Below, piece after piece: positions 1-8,758 of a stretch of 64,000 nt of DNA (positions within the stretch are counted from its first letter, which is position 1; each line of letters opens with the position of its first letter). The stretch is from positions 1,178,001 through 1,242,000 of the forward strand of contig NZ_CANNBM010000001.1 in assembly GCF_947502895.1 (NCBI RefSeq). The letters run 5' to 3'. The notes under the pieces were generated by a model, which saw nothing but the letters and a program-made list of their open reading frames with translations, had not been told where the DNA came from and ran no database searches. The position numbers and the translations under genes were made by a program. This DNA comes from an uncultured Sulfitobacter sp. (lineage in GTDB: Bacteria > Pseudomonadota > Alphaproteobacteria > Rhodobacterales > Rhodobacteraceae).

Positions 1-112
1 TATCCATCGTCATCACGCCCCCGCCCAAGGTGCGGATACGCGTGGCCATATACTCAAGCTCGTCGTTTTTGGTGTCGTATGTGCCTACGATCAGAATGGT
101 CTTATCAGTCAT
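1..112 (-). CDS. Tm-1-like ATP-binding / UPF0261 family protein, N-terminal fragment
   Basis: This is the first 37 codons of a left-going gene cut by the window edge. The N-terminus reads MTDKTILIVGTYDTKNDEL, which matches the start of Tm-1-like/UPF0261 proteins, a family with a Rossmann-like N-terminal half. A good ribosome binding site (GGAGGAAG) lies just before the ATG. The gene follows the DMGDH-like and aminotransferase genes on the same strand with a gap of about 20 bases, so it is probably the third gene of that operon. The biochemical role of the family in bacteria is poorly defined; its members often sit in catabolic operons. Confidence 0.75.
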   Translation of the reverse strand, partial: MTDKTILIVGTYDTKNDELEYMATRIRTLGGGVMTMD

Positions 113-133
113 ATTCTTCCTCCCGAAACGGGT

Positions 134-2599
134 TTAACCCCGCATAATCTCGCCTTTTGGGTCATAAAATGGCGCAAGCTGCGCAATCACCGGATAGATT
201 TTGCCCGCAATTTGCACCTCGAATCCGCCTTCGTCGATCCACGCCTTTGACGCACCGCCCTCACGCTCAATGCTCGCCAGCCCGACCATCGCCTCCAGTC
301 GGAATCCCCACTCCCCCGAGGTAACATGCCCGACAATGTCACCATCTTTCCAGATCGGCTCATTATGGATCAGATAGGGACCGTCCTGCGCGTCAAGCTC
401 CGGCACTTTGATCGCAACCGTTCGGTGCTTGGTCGCAGGGCCTTCTTCGGCTTTTTGGCGGGCAAGGCATTCCTGCCCGAGGAATTGCTCCACCTTGTCC
501 AGCTTCACCGCAAACCCCAGACCCGTCTCAAACGGTGTATCATCTTCGCCGATGTCATGGCCAAAGTGACGAAAGCCCTTTTCGATGCGACAGGCATTCA
601 TCGCAAACATTCCCATATGGCGCAGACCGTGGGGCGCACCTGCCTCCAGCAGCGCCTCATAAACCCCTTCTGTAAACTCCGTCGGGAACATCATCTCATA
701 CCCCAACTCTCCCAGAAACGAGCGGCGGATCACCCAGCCGCGTGCATGAGCCACGTCAATCAGGCGCGCAGCACCAAAGGGAAAGGCCACATTCGACAGA
801 TCATCACCGCTGAGTGATTGCAGGATGCTACGCGATAAAGGGCCGTGCAGCGTCAGCAGCGAATAGCCCGAGGTCACATCAACCACCTCGAACTGCCATG
901 CAGGGTCGGCGTTATCCCTGATCCAGCATTGGTCACGCATCTGGCTGGGGTGGCCTGTAACCACTATGAAAGACTGGGGCGCGGTCCGCGTTACAGTTAC
1001 ATCCGCCTCGATCCCGCCTTTTGCGTTCAGAAACTGGGTATAGACAGAAATGCCTACATCCATATCCATCTGCGCACCGCACACACGGTTCAGCGCGCGC
1101 ACTGCATCAGGCCCCTGTACCAAAATCTTGCCGTACATCGATTGATCCAGCAGCACAGCGGCGTCGCGGGCGGCCAGACACTCCGCCTTGATCCGGTCCG
1201 ACCACGGCTTCCACCGCAAGGAGGGCACATCAGACCACGTCGGGTCGTCTGCATCAAAATACATCGGCACTTCCCAACCGATACGCTCCGCCATGACAGC
1301 GCCCGCATCTTTCAGCGCGCGGTGCAGCGGCACGCGACGCACACCACGGGCAGACCCTACCTGCCGCCCCGCCCAGCTGATCCCGTAGTGAAAGCCCACG
1401 CTTTCCGCCGCACGCTCCTGATTATAGCGGGTGTTGGCCTGAAACGGATGTGCGCGCGCAGCCAGCAACGGCGCCATAGATCGTGACGGCGCGCCGTCGA
1501 TCATCCACTCCGCCATCGTCAGGCCCGTCCCGCCAGAATTCAGGATACCGTTCGAGTTCATGCCCGTTGCCAGAAAAACGCCTTTCACTTCGGGCGCTGG
1601 CCCCAAATAGGGCCGACCGTCAGGCGTGAAACTCTCTGGCCCGTTAAAGAACGTCTGGATGCCCATGTTCTCCAGCGATGGCATCCGCGCAAACATGCGC
1701 ATCAGGTCTTGCTCGACATGCTCCATATCAAAGGGCAGCTCGTCAAACTCGAAATCCTTCGGAATACCGGCTTTGGCCCATGCCTTGCCCTGCGCCTCAA
1801 ACCCGCCAATCAGGATCTTGCCAGCATCCTCTTTCCAATAATTCCGCTCTTCCATGATATTCAGTATCGGCTGGCTGGAGGGGAGGCCCGCCACAGGTTC
1901 CGTCACTACATAGAAATGCTCGGCCGCGTGCAGCGGCACCGTAATCCCGTGGGATTTGGCAAACAGATGCGACCACATCCCCCCCGCGATCAAGACCTGT
2001 TCGGTGGCGATGGTGCCTTGGTCCGTGACCACAGCCACAACCTTGCCGTTCCTGATCTCCAAACGCTCGACCAGCGTTTGTTCAAAAACGTGCGCACCTT
2101 TTTGGCGTGCGCCCTTGGACAGCGCAATGGTCACGTCCAGCGGGTTGACCTGACCGTTGGAAGGCACAAAAAACCCCGACTGCACATCATCAATCACCAG
2201 CGCGGGCCAATGCTCCTTTACTTCATGGGGTGAGAGCATCTGACTGGGGATGCCCATCCGCGTGGCATGATCATGCGCACGCAAAAGCTGCTCGTGACGC
2301 ACATCGCTCAGCGATATGTTGATCGTCCCATTCTGCTTGTATCCTGTACCCTGCCCTGTTTCTTCTTCCAGATCACGAAACAGGCGGGCGGTATATTTGC
2401 CCAGTTCAGTCTGCGCAGTGCTGTCGCGCAATTGCCCCACGATGCCAGCAGCATGCCATGTCGTGCCACTGGCGATGCGTCGCCGCTCGATCAAGACCGC
2501 TGGCACGCCGCGGTGCGCCAGATGGTACAAGGTCGACATCCCGATGATCCCGCCACCAATAATGACAACAGGCGCAGTGTTGGGCAAAACCCTGGTCAT
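134..2599 (-). CDS. FAD-dependent oxidoreductase with GcvT domain (dimethylglycine/sarcosine dehydrogenase family)
   Basis: 821 residues. The N-terminal half is a DAO-type FAD domain with the dinucleotide motif VVIIGGGIIGMS at about residues 12-23 and the motif SGTTWHAAG at about 44-52. In this family the histidine of WHAAG carries covalently bound FAD. The C-terminal half (from about residue 430) is a GcvT-like folate-binding domain plus its C-terminal barrel. Relatives demethylate dimethylglycine or sarcosine and pass the one-carbon unit to tetrahydrofolate. The start codon overlaps the stop of the upstream aminotransferase (ATGA), so the two are translationally coupled. The real substrate is unknown; the neighbours suggest an N-methylated or amino carboxylate. 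Confidence 0.88.
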   Translation of the reverse strand: MTRVLPNTAPVVIIGGGIIGMSTLYHLAHRGVPAVLIERRRIASGTTWHAAGIVGQLRDSTAQTELGKYTARLFRDLEEETGQGTGYKQNGTINISLSDVRHEQLLRAHDHATRMGIPSQMLSPHEVKEHWPALVIDDVQSGFFVPSNGQVNPLDVTIALSKGARQKGAHVFEQTLVERLEIRNGKVVAVVTDQGTIATEQVLIAGGMWSHLFAKSHGITVPLHAAEHFYVVTEPVAGLPSSQPILNIMEERNYWKEDAGKILIGGFEAQGKAWAKAGIPKDFEFDELPFDMEHVEQDLMRMFARMPSLENMGIQTFFNGPESFTPDGRPYLGPAPEVKGVFLATGMNSNGILNSGGTGLTMAEWMIDGAPSRSMAPLLAARAHPFQANTRYNQERAAESVGFHYGISWAGRQVGSARGVRRVPLHRALKDAGAVMAERIGWEVPMYFDADDPTWSDVPSLRWKPWSDRIKAECLAARDAAVLLDQSMYGKILVQGPDAVRALNRVCGAQMDMDVGISVYTQFLNAKGGIEADVTVTRTAPQSFIVVTGHPSQMRDQCWIRDNADPAWQFEVVDVTSGYSLLTLHGPLSRSILQSLSGDDLSNVAFPFGAARLIDVAHARGWVIRRSFLGELGYEMMFPTEFTEGVYEALLEAGAPHGLRHMGMFAMNACRIEKGFRHFGHDIGEDDTPFETGLGFAVKLDKVEQFLGQECLARQKAEEGPATKHRTVAIKVPELDAQDGPYLIHNEPIWKDGDIVGHVTSGEWGFRLEAMVGLASIEREGGASKAWIDEGGFEVQIAGKIYPVIAQLAPFYDPKGEIMRG

Positions 2600-3948
2600 G
2601 CAGCGGCAAGTCCCTTGTCCAACGCAAACAGAATATCGGCCACGTCCTGCTGGGTGACGACCAGCGGGGGCGACAGGATCAGGTTCGGGCCAGAGACGCG
2701 CACCATCACGCCCGCCGCATGGGTGGCGTCAAAGATCGCCTTGATGCGCGGGGCATCCAGCGGCTTTTTGGTGGCGCGATCACTGACCAACTCCATCGCG
2801 TTCATCAGACCTTCGCCGCCGCGCACATCACCCACAACGTCATACTTGACCTTCAGTGCTTCCAGACCTGCCATCATCTCGTTGCCGCGCGCGGCAGCGT
2901 TCTCGTTCACCTTGAGGCGCTGGGTTTCTTTCAGACAGGCAATCGCCGCCGCCGCCCCCACAGGATGCCCCGAATAGGTATAGCCCGAGGCAACATTCGC
3001 CTTGCCCGTTTTATCATTCTCGAACGCCTCGGCGATATGATCTGCGATCATGACCGCACCGAAAGGAAAGTACCCGTTGGTGATCGCCTTGGCCGTCACT
3101 GAGAAATCAGGCTGCACGCCCCAGTGGCGACACCCCGACAATGACCCCGTGCGCCCGTAAGCGGTGATCACCTCATCCGCGATCAGCAGAATACCGTTGC
3201 GGTCACAAATTTCGCGCACACCGGGCATGAAACTGGCGTGAGGCGGAATAACGCCGCCAGCGCCCAACACAGGCTCCATGATAAATGCGGCAATCGTGCT
3301 GGCCCCTTGAAAGTTGATCTCGTCCTCAAGGGCCGCCAGACATAGCTGCGCCAACTTTTCGGGGTCGGTCTCGTTGAACGGGTTGCGGTAGGTGTAGGGC
3401 GCAGGAATGTGATAGCAGCCCGGCAACAGCGGCTCATACTGTGTGCGGAAATTCGGATTGCCGTTCACCGATGCACCACCTGTATGCGTACCGTGGTAGC
3501 CTTTTTTCAGGCTCAGGTATTTGGTGCGACCCGCCTCGCCGCAAACTTTATGATACTGTCGCGCAAGGCGCAGCGCGATCTCTATGCCGTCCGATCCACC
3601 AGAGGTGAAAAACGCACGGCTTAACCCGTCAGGCTCAAAAAACTCGCGCAGCATATAACTCAGCTCGATCACCGCATCATTCGAGGTGCCGCGAAAGGTC
3701 GAGTAATAGGGCAACTGATCAAGCTGGGCGGCAATGGCCTCTTTCACAGGCGCACAGGAATAGCCCAGATTGACGTTCCACAACCCGCCCACAGCATCAA
3801 TCGTCTCATTCCCGTCTACATCAACAATGCGTACGCCATTGCCGCCCGTAATGATCTTGGGCGGATTGGCCAGACTATCCGCAGGATGCGTCATCGGATG
3901 CCACATGTGGCGGGCATTATTTTCCTTGAGAAAGTTATCATCTTTCAT
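2596..3948 (-). CDS. Class III (omega-type) aminotransferase, PLP-dependent
   Basis: 450 residues from the ATG at 3948, which is preceded by GGAAAGGG; an upstream in-frame extension to 4113 has no family similarity and was rejected. Seen: the phosphate-binding stretch FFTSGGSDG (about residues 113-121), ADEVITAYGRTG (257-268) and the Schiff-base lysine in TAKAITNGY (K287). The family moves an amino group, often from an omega-amino acid or amine, to pyruvate or another oxo acid, leaving a semialdehyde or ketone. A semialdehyde product would fit the aldehyde dehydrogenase in the divergent arm. It is the first gene of the left-going operon. The substrate cannot be read from sequence. Confidence 0.88.
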   Translation of the reverse strand: MKDDNFLKENNARHMWHPMTHPADSLANPPKIITGGNGVRIVDVDGNETIDAVGGLWNVNLGYSCAPVKEAIAAQLDQLPYYSTFRGTSNDAVIELSYMLREFFEPDGLSRAFFTSGGSDGIEIALRLARQYHKVCGEAGRTKYLSLKKGYHGTHTGGASVNGNPNFRTQYEPLLPGCYHIPAPYTYRNPFNETDPEKLAQLCLAALEDEINFQGASTIAAFIMEPVLGAGGVIPPHASFMPGVREICDRNGILLIADEVITAYGRTGSLSGCRHWGVQPDFSVTAKAITNGYFPFGAVMIADHIAEAFENDKTGKANVASGYTYSGHPVGAAAAIACLKETQRLKVNENAAARGNEMMAGLEALKVKYDVVGDVRGGEGLMNAMELVSDRATKKPLDAPRIKAIFDATHAAGVMVRVSGPNLILSPPLVVTQQDVADILFALDKGLAAA

Positions 3949-4087
3949 GGCGTTACCCTTTCCGGGGAATATGGTTCGCGGTCGGCTAGACAGGATGGGG
4001 TATAATAATACCTCCAGACACAGTCCGCCGGCCGCACAGTGACCAAGGTTTATCATATCAGGCGTTGAAGCTGTGCTGCTGGAATTG

Positions 4088-4136
4088 TTGACAGAAGTTA
4101 AAATCTGCGTCAAACTAAATTACACCAACGGTGTGA
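4088..4136 (+). promoter_or_regulatory. Candidate tctC promoter with a palindromic operator
   Basis: In the divergent spacer between the aminotransferase and tctC, TTGACA (4088-4093) is followed after 17 bases by CAAACT (4111-4116), a plausible sigma-70 promoter reading towards tctC. Just downstream of the -10, TTACACC-AAC-GGTGTGA (4120-4136) is an inverted repeat with six or more paired positions, overlapping the expected transcription start. That position suits a repressor, possibly the IclR protein encoded at the end of the cluster, but the pairing of site and protein is inference. Confidence 0.45.
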
Positions 4137-4166
4137 ATAACGCACCGATAAAACAGGGAGACAGAA

Positions 4167-5102
4167 ATGAAGAAAGTACTTTTGGCCAGCGTTGCATCGC
4201 TCATGGCCGTGCTGCCGGGCATTGCTGCGGCCGAATATCCGGAAAAACCAGTCGAGTTTGTCGTTCCGTGGCCTCCTGGTGATTCCGAAGATGTACTGAC
4301 GCGTATGATCGCCGACGACTTTCAGAAAAAATACGGTGTGCCTGCAGCTGTGGTGAACAAACCTGGCGGCGGCGGCGGCCCTTTCCCTGGTGCGGTCGAA
4401 GTGGCAAAAGCCCCCGCTGACGGCTACACGGTCGGCTCCTTCATTCTCGCCGTGCCAATCATCGGCCCCAACATCGGCATTCCGGAACTTAACCCGAACC
4501 CGTTCGAGCCTCTGGGCGCGTTCCTCACCTACCCCTTCGTGATCGTCGCGGGCGGCGATGCGCCTTACGCCACGGTTGATGAGTTGGCAGCGCACGCGCA
4601 AGACAACGATGTCGTTTTGGGCCACTTCGGCGGCCCCCTCATTCCGACCAAAGTGACAATGGCGCTGGCCAAGCAAAAGGGCTTTTCTTTCGCCGCTGAT
4701 GCCGCGTTCGACATGCTTGATTGCAACACGCTGGCCTCTGGCGATGTCGACGTGATGAACACCACGCTGCAACTGGTCCTGCCCTGTCTCGATGACATCA
4801 AGGTGCTGGCCTCCATCGGTGGCGAGCGGATCGGCCTGACACCCGACACCCCAACCGTGGGTGAGCTTGATCCATCCCTTTCCCTGTCGCTTTGGAACGG
4901 TCTGTTTGTGCACAAAGACACACCCGCAGACGTGCGCGAAAAAATCATTGCCGTCGCCAAAGAGACGATGACCTCGGAGCGCGCCAAGACCTACATGAAA
5001 GAGACAGGCGCGCTGGTGTATTGGCAAGACGCTGCCGACACGGTCAAACAGATCGAAGTCGACACGGAAGCACTGGGCAAAATCAACGCGATGCTTGAAT
5101 AA
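4167..5102 (+). CDS. tctC: Tripartite tricarboxylate transporter substrate-binding protein (TctC/Bug family)
   Basis: 311 residues. It begins with a Sec signal peptide (MKKVLLASVASLMAVLPGIAAA, cleavage near residue 22), followed by YPEKPVEFVVPWPPGD, the characteristic opening of Bug/TctC periplasmic binding proteins, and by VVNKPGGGGG in the ligand-binding region. It would capture a carboxylate in the periplasm and hand it to TctBA. The start has GGGAG nearby. It is the first gene of tctC-tctB-tctA-aldehyde dehydrogenase, and a hairpin after its stop probably keeps the binding protein more abundant than the membrane parts. The ligand is unknown. Confidence 0.92.
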   Translation: MKKVLLASVASLMAVLPGIAAAEYPEKPVEFVVPWPPGDSEDVLTRMIADDFQKKYGVPAAVVNKPGGGGGPFPGAVEVAKAPADGYTVGSFILAVPIIGPNIGIPELNPNPFEPLGAFLTYPFVIVAGGDAPYATVDELAAHAQDNDVVLGHFGGPLIPTKVTMALAKQKGFSFAADAAFDMLDCNTLASGDVDVMNTTLQLVLPCLDDIKVLASIGGERIGLTPDTPTVGELDPSLSLSLWNGLFVHKDTPADVREKIIAVAKETMTSERAKTYMKETGALVYWQDAADTVKQIEVDTEALGKINAMLE

Positions 5103-5128
5103 GCCCTGCTCTAAATCCGGATAGCAGA

Positions 5129-5160
5129 ATGAAAGGCGGGTCGCATGGCCCGCCTTTCAT
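5129..5160 (+). terminator. Intercistronic hairpin between tctC and tctB
   Basis: ATGAAAGGCGGG (5129-5140) pairs perfectly with CCCGCCTTTCAT (5149-5160) around an 8-base loop. There is no following T-run, so it is either a leaky terminator or an mRNA stabiliser. It sits 27 bases after the tctC stop and about 27 before the tctB start. Confidence 0.7.
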
Positions 5161-5187
5161 CAAACGATCAAGCCTCGGGATGTGCTG

Positions 5188-5727
5188 ATGAAAAAGGTGA
5201 AAACACTTCAGGATCTTTTCAAACGGTACAGACGTCCGGGCGATCTTGTGTTCAGCGTCATGTTTTTACTGTTCAGCATTGCATTGCTTTTCAGTCTGCC
5301 CACGCAGAACACATGGGTCGGCAATACAAAACTCTTCTCGCAACCTGCCTTCTGGCCCTACGCCGCCGTCATCACAATGGCGGTTTTCTCGGCGCTGCAT
5401 CTGGTATCTTCGCTGGTGTCTCCCGCGCTTGACGGCCGCTGGCGCGAGGTGTGGTTCTGGATCAGATCCATCGAATTTGCAGGCTGGTTCATGGCCTATG
5501 TGATCGCTGTACCGCAGCTTGGCTATCTGCCCGCCACCGTCCTTGTCGCTGTCACGCTGACATGGCGACTGGGCTACCGCAGCGCAAAGATGTTGTTGCT
5601 CGCCGCGGGGTTCGGGTGTGCCGTTGTCCTAATTTTCAAAACCTTCCTACAGGTGAAAGTACCGGGCGGCGCGCTCTACGAGCTACTGCCGACTGCGCTG
5701 CGCTCTTTCATGCTGACGTATTTCTAG
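5188..5727 (+). CDS. tctB: Tripartite tricarboxylate transporter small membrane protein (TctB family)
   Basis: 179 residues from the ATG at 5188, preceded by CGGGA at a usable distance; a GTG at 5182 is an alternative start. Four hydrophobic segments are visible, beginning with VFSVMFLLFSIALLFSL. Together with its position between tctC and tctA this identifies it as the poorly conserved small TctB subunit. It forms the inner-membrane permease with TctA. The gene ends 10 bases before tctA. Confidence 0.85.
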   Translation: MKKVKTLQDLFKRYRRPGDLVFSVMFLLFSIALLFSLPTQNTWVGNTKLFSQPAFWPYAAVITMAVFSALHLVSSLVSPALDGRWREVWFWIRSIEFAGWFMAYVIAVPQLGYLPATVLVAVTLTWRLGYRSAKMLLLAAGFGCAVVLIFKTFLQVKVPGGALYELLPTALRSFMLTYF

Positions 5728-5737
5728 GATCACCCAT

Positions 5738-7258
5738 ATGGAAACTCTATTCGCAGGCGCAGAGCTGTTGATGCGGTGGGATGTGTTGGCAGCCCTGCTG
5801 ATCGGATCAATTGGGGGCGTCATTATCGGGGCCATTCCGGGTGTCGGGGCGGCTGTTGCCATCGCCATTCTGCTGCCCGCCACATTTTCGCTTGATCCTA
5901 TTGTCGGGCTGACGATGCTCTTGGGCATCTACGGCTCGTCCATGTATGGCGGCGCGCTGCCCGCCATTCTTATCAATACCCCTGGCACCGCGGTGAACGC
6001 GCTTACCACTTATGACGGCTATCCCATGACCGAACGCGGCGAGCCGCAGCGTGCGCTTGCCCTTGCCTATTCCGCGTCCTTTTGGGGCGGAGTCTTCGGC
6101 ATCCTGTGCCTCATTCTGCTCTCCCCCCTGCTGGCCCTCATCGCGCCACATTTTGGTAGCCGCGAGATTTTCCTCGCTGCCCTCTTGGGCGTCATTCTGG
6201 TGGTCCTCGCCCACAGAGGGCAGGTCTTTGCCGCAGGGATGCTTGCCGCCTTTGGCCTGTTGCTCAACACTGTGGGGCTGGACGTGAAATACAACCAGCG
6301 TATGACGTTTGAACAGACATGGCTGACCAGCGGTTTTGACCTGATCGTTGTGGTGCTGGGCCTCTTTGCCCTGAGCCAAGCATTCCTGCTGCTCACGGAA
6401 AAAGACAGCGCACCCAGAATCCTGCCCGTCCAAGGCAGGATCATGAACGCAATGAAGGAAATCTGGCTCTATAAACGCATCGCCACCGCCGCTGGCAGCT
6501 TTGGCGTGTTGATGGGCATGATCCCGGGTGTGGGCGAATTCACCGCGCAATTCCTGTCCTACACCTATGCGCGCAAATCCTCCAAAACGCCCGACATGTT
6601 CGGCAAAGGCTCCCCCGAGGGCCTGGTCGCGTCCGAGGCAGCAAACAACGCGGTTCCCGCCGCCGCCATGATCCCCCTACTTGCCTTGGGCATTCCGGGC
6701 GAGGCGCTGACCGCCATGATGCTGTCGGTGTTCTATGTGCACAATGTCATCCCCGGCCCACAGCTTTTCCAGAACCAACTTGATTTCGTCTATGCGCTTT
6801 ATATCGCGATGCTGCTGCTCAATGTGATCGTGATCGTCTTCCTGATCTTCTCCACCAACCTGCTGACCAAAGTCATCCAGATCCCCACCCGCTTTCTGGG
6901 CATGGTGATCCTGATCCTTGGCTTTGTCGGCGTCTATTCACTGCGCAACTCGGTGGTCGATTGCGCCATTGCATCCGTCTTTGGGGTGTTGGGCCTGATC
7001 CTCAAACGCCTCAATCTGCCCGTGGTCCCCATTGTCCTCGGCATGGTCCTCGGCGGCATTATGGAGGTCAAACTGCGCTCTGCCATGATCCGCGTGAAAA
7101 CACCGCTGGATTTTGTCGAACGCCCCATCGCCGCCATTCTCGCCATCATGATCGTCTTGGTGATCCTCGCCCATTTCAGAACCCTGCGCAAAGAGCATAA
7201 ATTGCGTCTGGCCGAGGCTGATATCGACCACGATCTGCACGACACCCAGCAAAGGTAA
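5738..7258 (+). CDS. tctA: Tripartite tricarboxylate transporter large permease (TctA family)
   Basis: 506 residues and strongly hydrophobic, with about a dozen membrane segments. The family signatures are clear: GAIPGVGAAVAIAILLP near residues 29-45, YGSSMYGGALPAILINTPGT near 67-86, and a second GMIPGVGEFTAQFLSY stretch near 260. This is the transport channel of the secondary, binding-protein-dependent TTT system in the inner membrane, driven by an ion gradient. It belongs with tctC and tctB upstream and aldehyde dehydrogenase 6 bases downstream. Confidence 0.93.
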   Translation: METLFAGAELLMRWDVLAALLIGSIGGVIIGAIPGVGAAVAIAILLPATFSLDPIVGLTMLLGIYGSSMYGGALPAILINTPGTAVNALTTYDGYPMTERGEPQRALALAYSASFWGGVFGILCLILLSPLLALIAPHFGSREIFLAALLGVILVVLAHRGQVFAAGMLAAFGLLLNTVGLDVKYNQRMTFEQTWLTSGFDLIVVVLGLFALSQAFLLLTEKDSAPRILPVQGRIMNAMKEIWLYKRIATAAGSFGVLMGMIPGVGEFTAQFLSYTYARKSSKTPDMFGKGSPEGLVASEAANNAVPAAAMIPLLALGIPGEALTAMMLSVFYVHNVIPGPQLFQNQLDFVYALYIAMLLLNVIVIVFLIFSTNLLTKVIQIPTRFLGMVILILGFVGVYSLRNSVVDCAIASVFGVLGLILKRLNLPVVPIVLGMVLGGIMEVKLRSAMIRVKTPLDFVERPIAAILAIMIVLVILAHFRTLRKEHKLRLAEADIDHDLHDTQQR

Positions 7259-7264
7259 ACTCCC

Positions 7265-8752
7265 ATGTCCGACCAAACGAAAATCGACGCCCTGCGCCAC
7301 GCCCCCCTATCCCCGCGCGGCCTGCTGATCGACGGCCAGACAGGCCCCGCAGAGTCGGGCAAAACCGACACTGTAATCTCGCCCATCGACGGGTCCATCC
7401 TGACCACAACCGCCGCTGGCACCGCAGGTGATACCGAACGCGCCATCGCCTCTGCCCGACGCGCATTCGAGGACAAACGCTGGCGCGGTATGCCCCCTGC
7501 CGCACGCAAGAAAATCATGCTGCGATGGGCCGACCTGATGGAGGCCGAAATGCTGGCATTGGCCGTCATGGGCGTACGCAACAACGGCACCGAGATCGGC
7601 ATGGCCCTCAAAGCCGAGCCGGGATCGGCCATCGCAACCATCCGCTATTACGCCGAAGCGATCGACAAAGTGTACGGCGAAATCGCACCGACCTCCGATG
7701 ACGTGCTGGGCCTGATCCACCGCGAAGCAATCGGCGTGGTTGCTGCGATTATCCCGTGGAACTTCCCGCTGATGATCGGCGCATGGAAACTGGGGCCAGC
7801 ACTGGCCATGGGCAACTCTGTCGTGCTCAAACCGTCCGAGACTGCCGCGCTCTCGCTGATCCGTATGGCCGAGCTGGCACTGGAGGCAGGCATCCCCCCT
7901 GGCGTGCTCAACGTGGTCACAGGTGCGGGCAAAATTGTAGGAGAGGCGCTCTCTACGTCAATGGACGTGGATGTTATCGCCTTTACAGGGTCGGGTGCCA
8001 CAGGCCGCCGCCTGCTGCAAGCCTCGGCCGCCTCGAACATGAAACGCTGCTATCTGGAGCTGGGCGGCAAATCCGCCAACGTCGTCTTTGCCGATGCCAA
8101 AAATCTGGCCGAGGCCGCCGCCGTCAGCGCCGCTGGCATCTTCCGAAACTCTGGTCAGGTCTGTGTCGCTGGATCGCGCCTGCTGGTAGAGCACAGCATC
8201 CACGACGAATTTGTGGCCGAATTATCAAAAGCTGCGGCCGCTATAAAAGTCGGCGATCCGCTGGATCTGACCACCCAAGCGGGTGCCATAAACAACCAAA
8301 CCCAACTCGACCAGAACCTTGCCTACGTTGAAACCGCACAGGCCGAAGGCGGAACAGTCGCGCAGGGTGGCAAACGTATCCTGCAAGAAACAGGCGGATA
8401 TTACATGGAGCCAACAATCATCACAGGGGCCACCCCCGAGCACACGATTATTCAAAAAGAAGTCTTCGGCCCCGTCCTTGCCGTGAGCAGCTTTGCCGAC
8501 GAGGCAGATGCAATCACCCAAGCCAACGCCACCGATTACGGTCTGGCGGGTGGCGTCTGGACGGCTGATCTATCACGCGCGCACCGCATGGTGCGGGAGT
8601 TGCGGACAGGCGTTGTGCACGTCAATACATACGGCGGCCCCGATGTGACCGTACCCATGGGCGGGGTCAAACAATCGGGCAACGGGCATGACAAATCGCT
8701 GCATGCGTTTGAGAAATACGTTGATCTGAAAACCGCATGGATCAAGCTCTGA
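7265..8752 (+). CDS. NAD(P)-dependent aldehyde dehydrogenase
   Basis: 495 residues, the usual length for the ALDH superfamily. Seen: PWNFPLMIGAWKLGPALAMGN near residue 163, the general-base glutamate in LELGGKSANVVF near 262, and the nucleophilic cysteine in NSGQVCVAGSRL near 297. The enzyme oxidises an aldehyde or semialdehyde to the acid in the cytoplasm. It is the last gene of the tct operon, and its stop faces that of iclR with only 6 bases between. A natural substrate would be the semialdehyde made by the divergent aminotransferase, but that is inference. Confidence 0.92.
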   Translation: MSDQTKIDALRHAPLSPRGLLIDGQTGPAESGKTDTVISPIDGSILTTTAAGTAGDTERAIASARRAFEDKRWRGMPPAARKKIMLRWADLMEAEMLALAVMGVRNNGTEIGMALKAEPGSAIATIRYYAEAIDKVYGEIAPTSDDVLGLIHREAIGVVAAIIPWNFPLMIGAWKLGPALAMGNSVVLKPSETAALSLIRMAELALEAGIPPGVLNVVTGAGKIVGEALSTSMDVDVIAFTGSGATGRRLLQASAASNMKRCYLELGGKSANVVFADAKNLAEAAAVSAAGIFRNSGQVCVAGSRLLVEHSIHDEFVAELSKAAAAIKVGDPLDLTTQAGAINNQTQLDQNLAYVETAQAEGGTVAQGGKRILQETGGYYMEPTIITGATPEHTIIQKEVFGPVLAVSSFADEADAITQANATDYGLAGGVWTADLSRAHRMVRELRTGVVHVNTYGGPDVTVPMGGVKQSGNGHDKSLHAFEKYVDLKTAWIKL

Positions 8753-8758
8753 AGCGGC

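Noticed and set aside
4114..4166. Extension of the aminotransferase start to 4113
   Set aside because: The extra 55 residues cover the divergent promoter region and have no family similarity, while the ATG at 3948 has a proper ribosome binding site.
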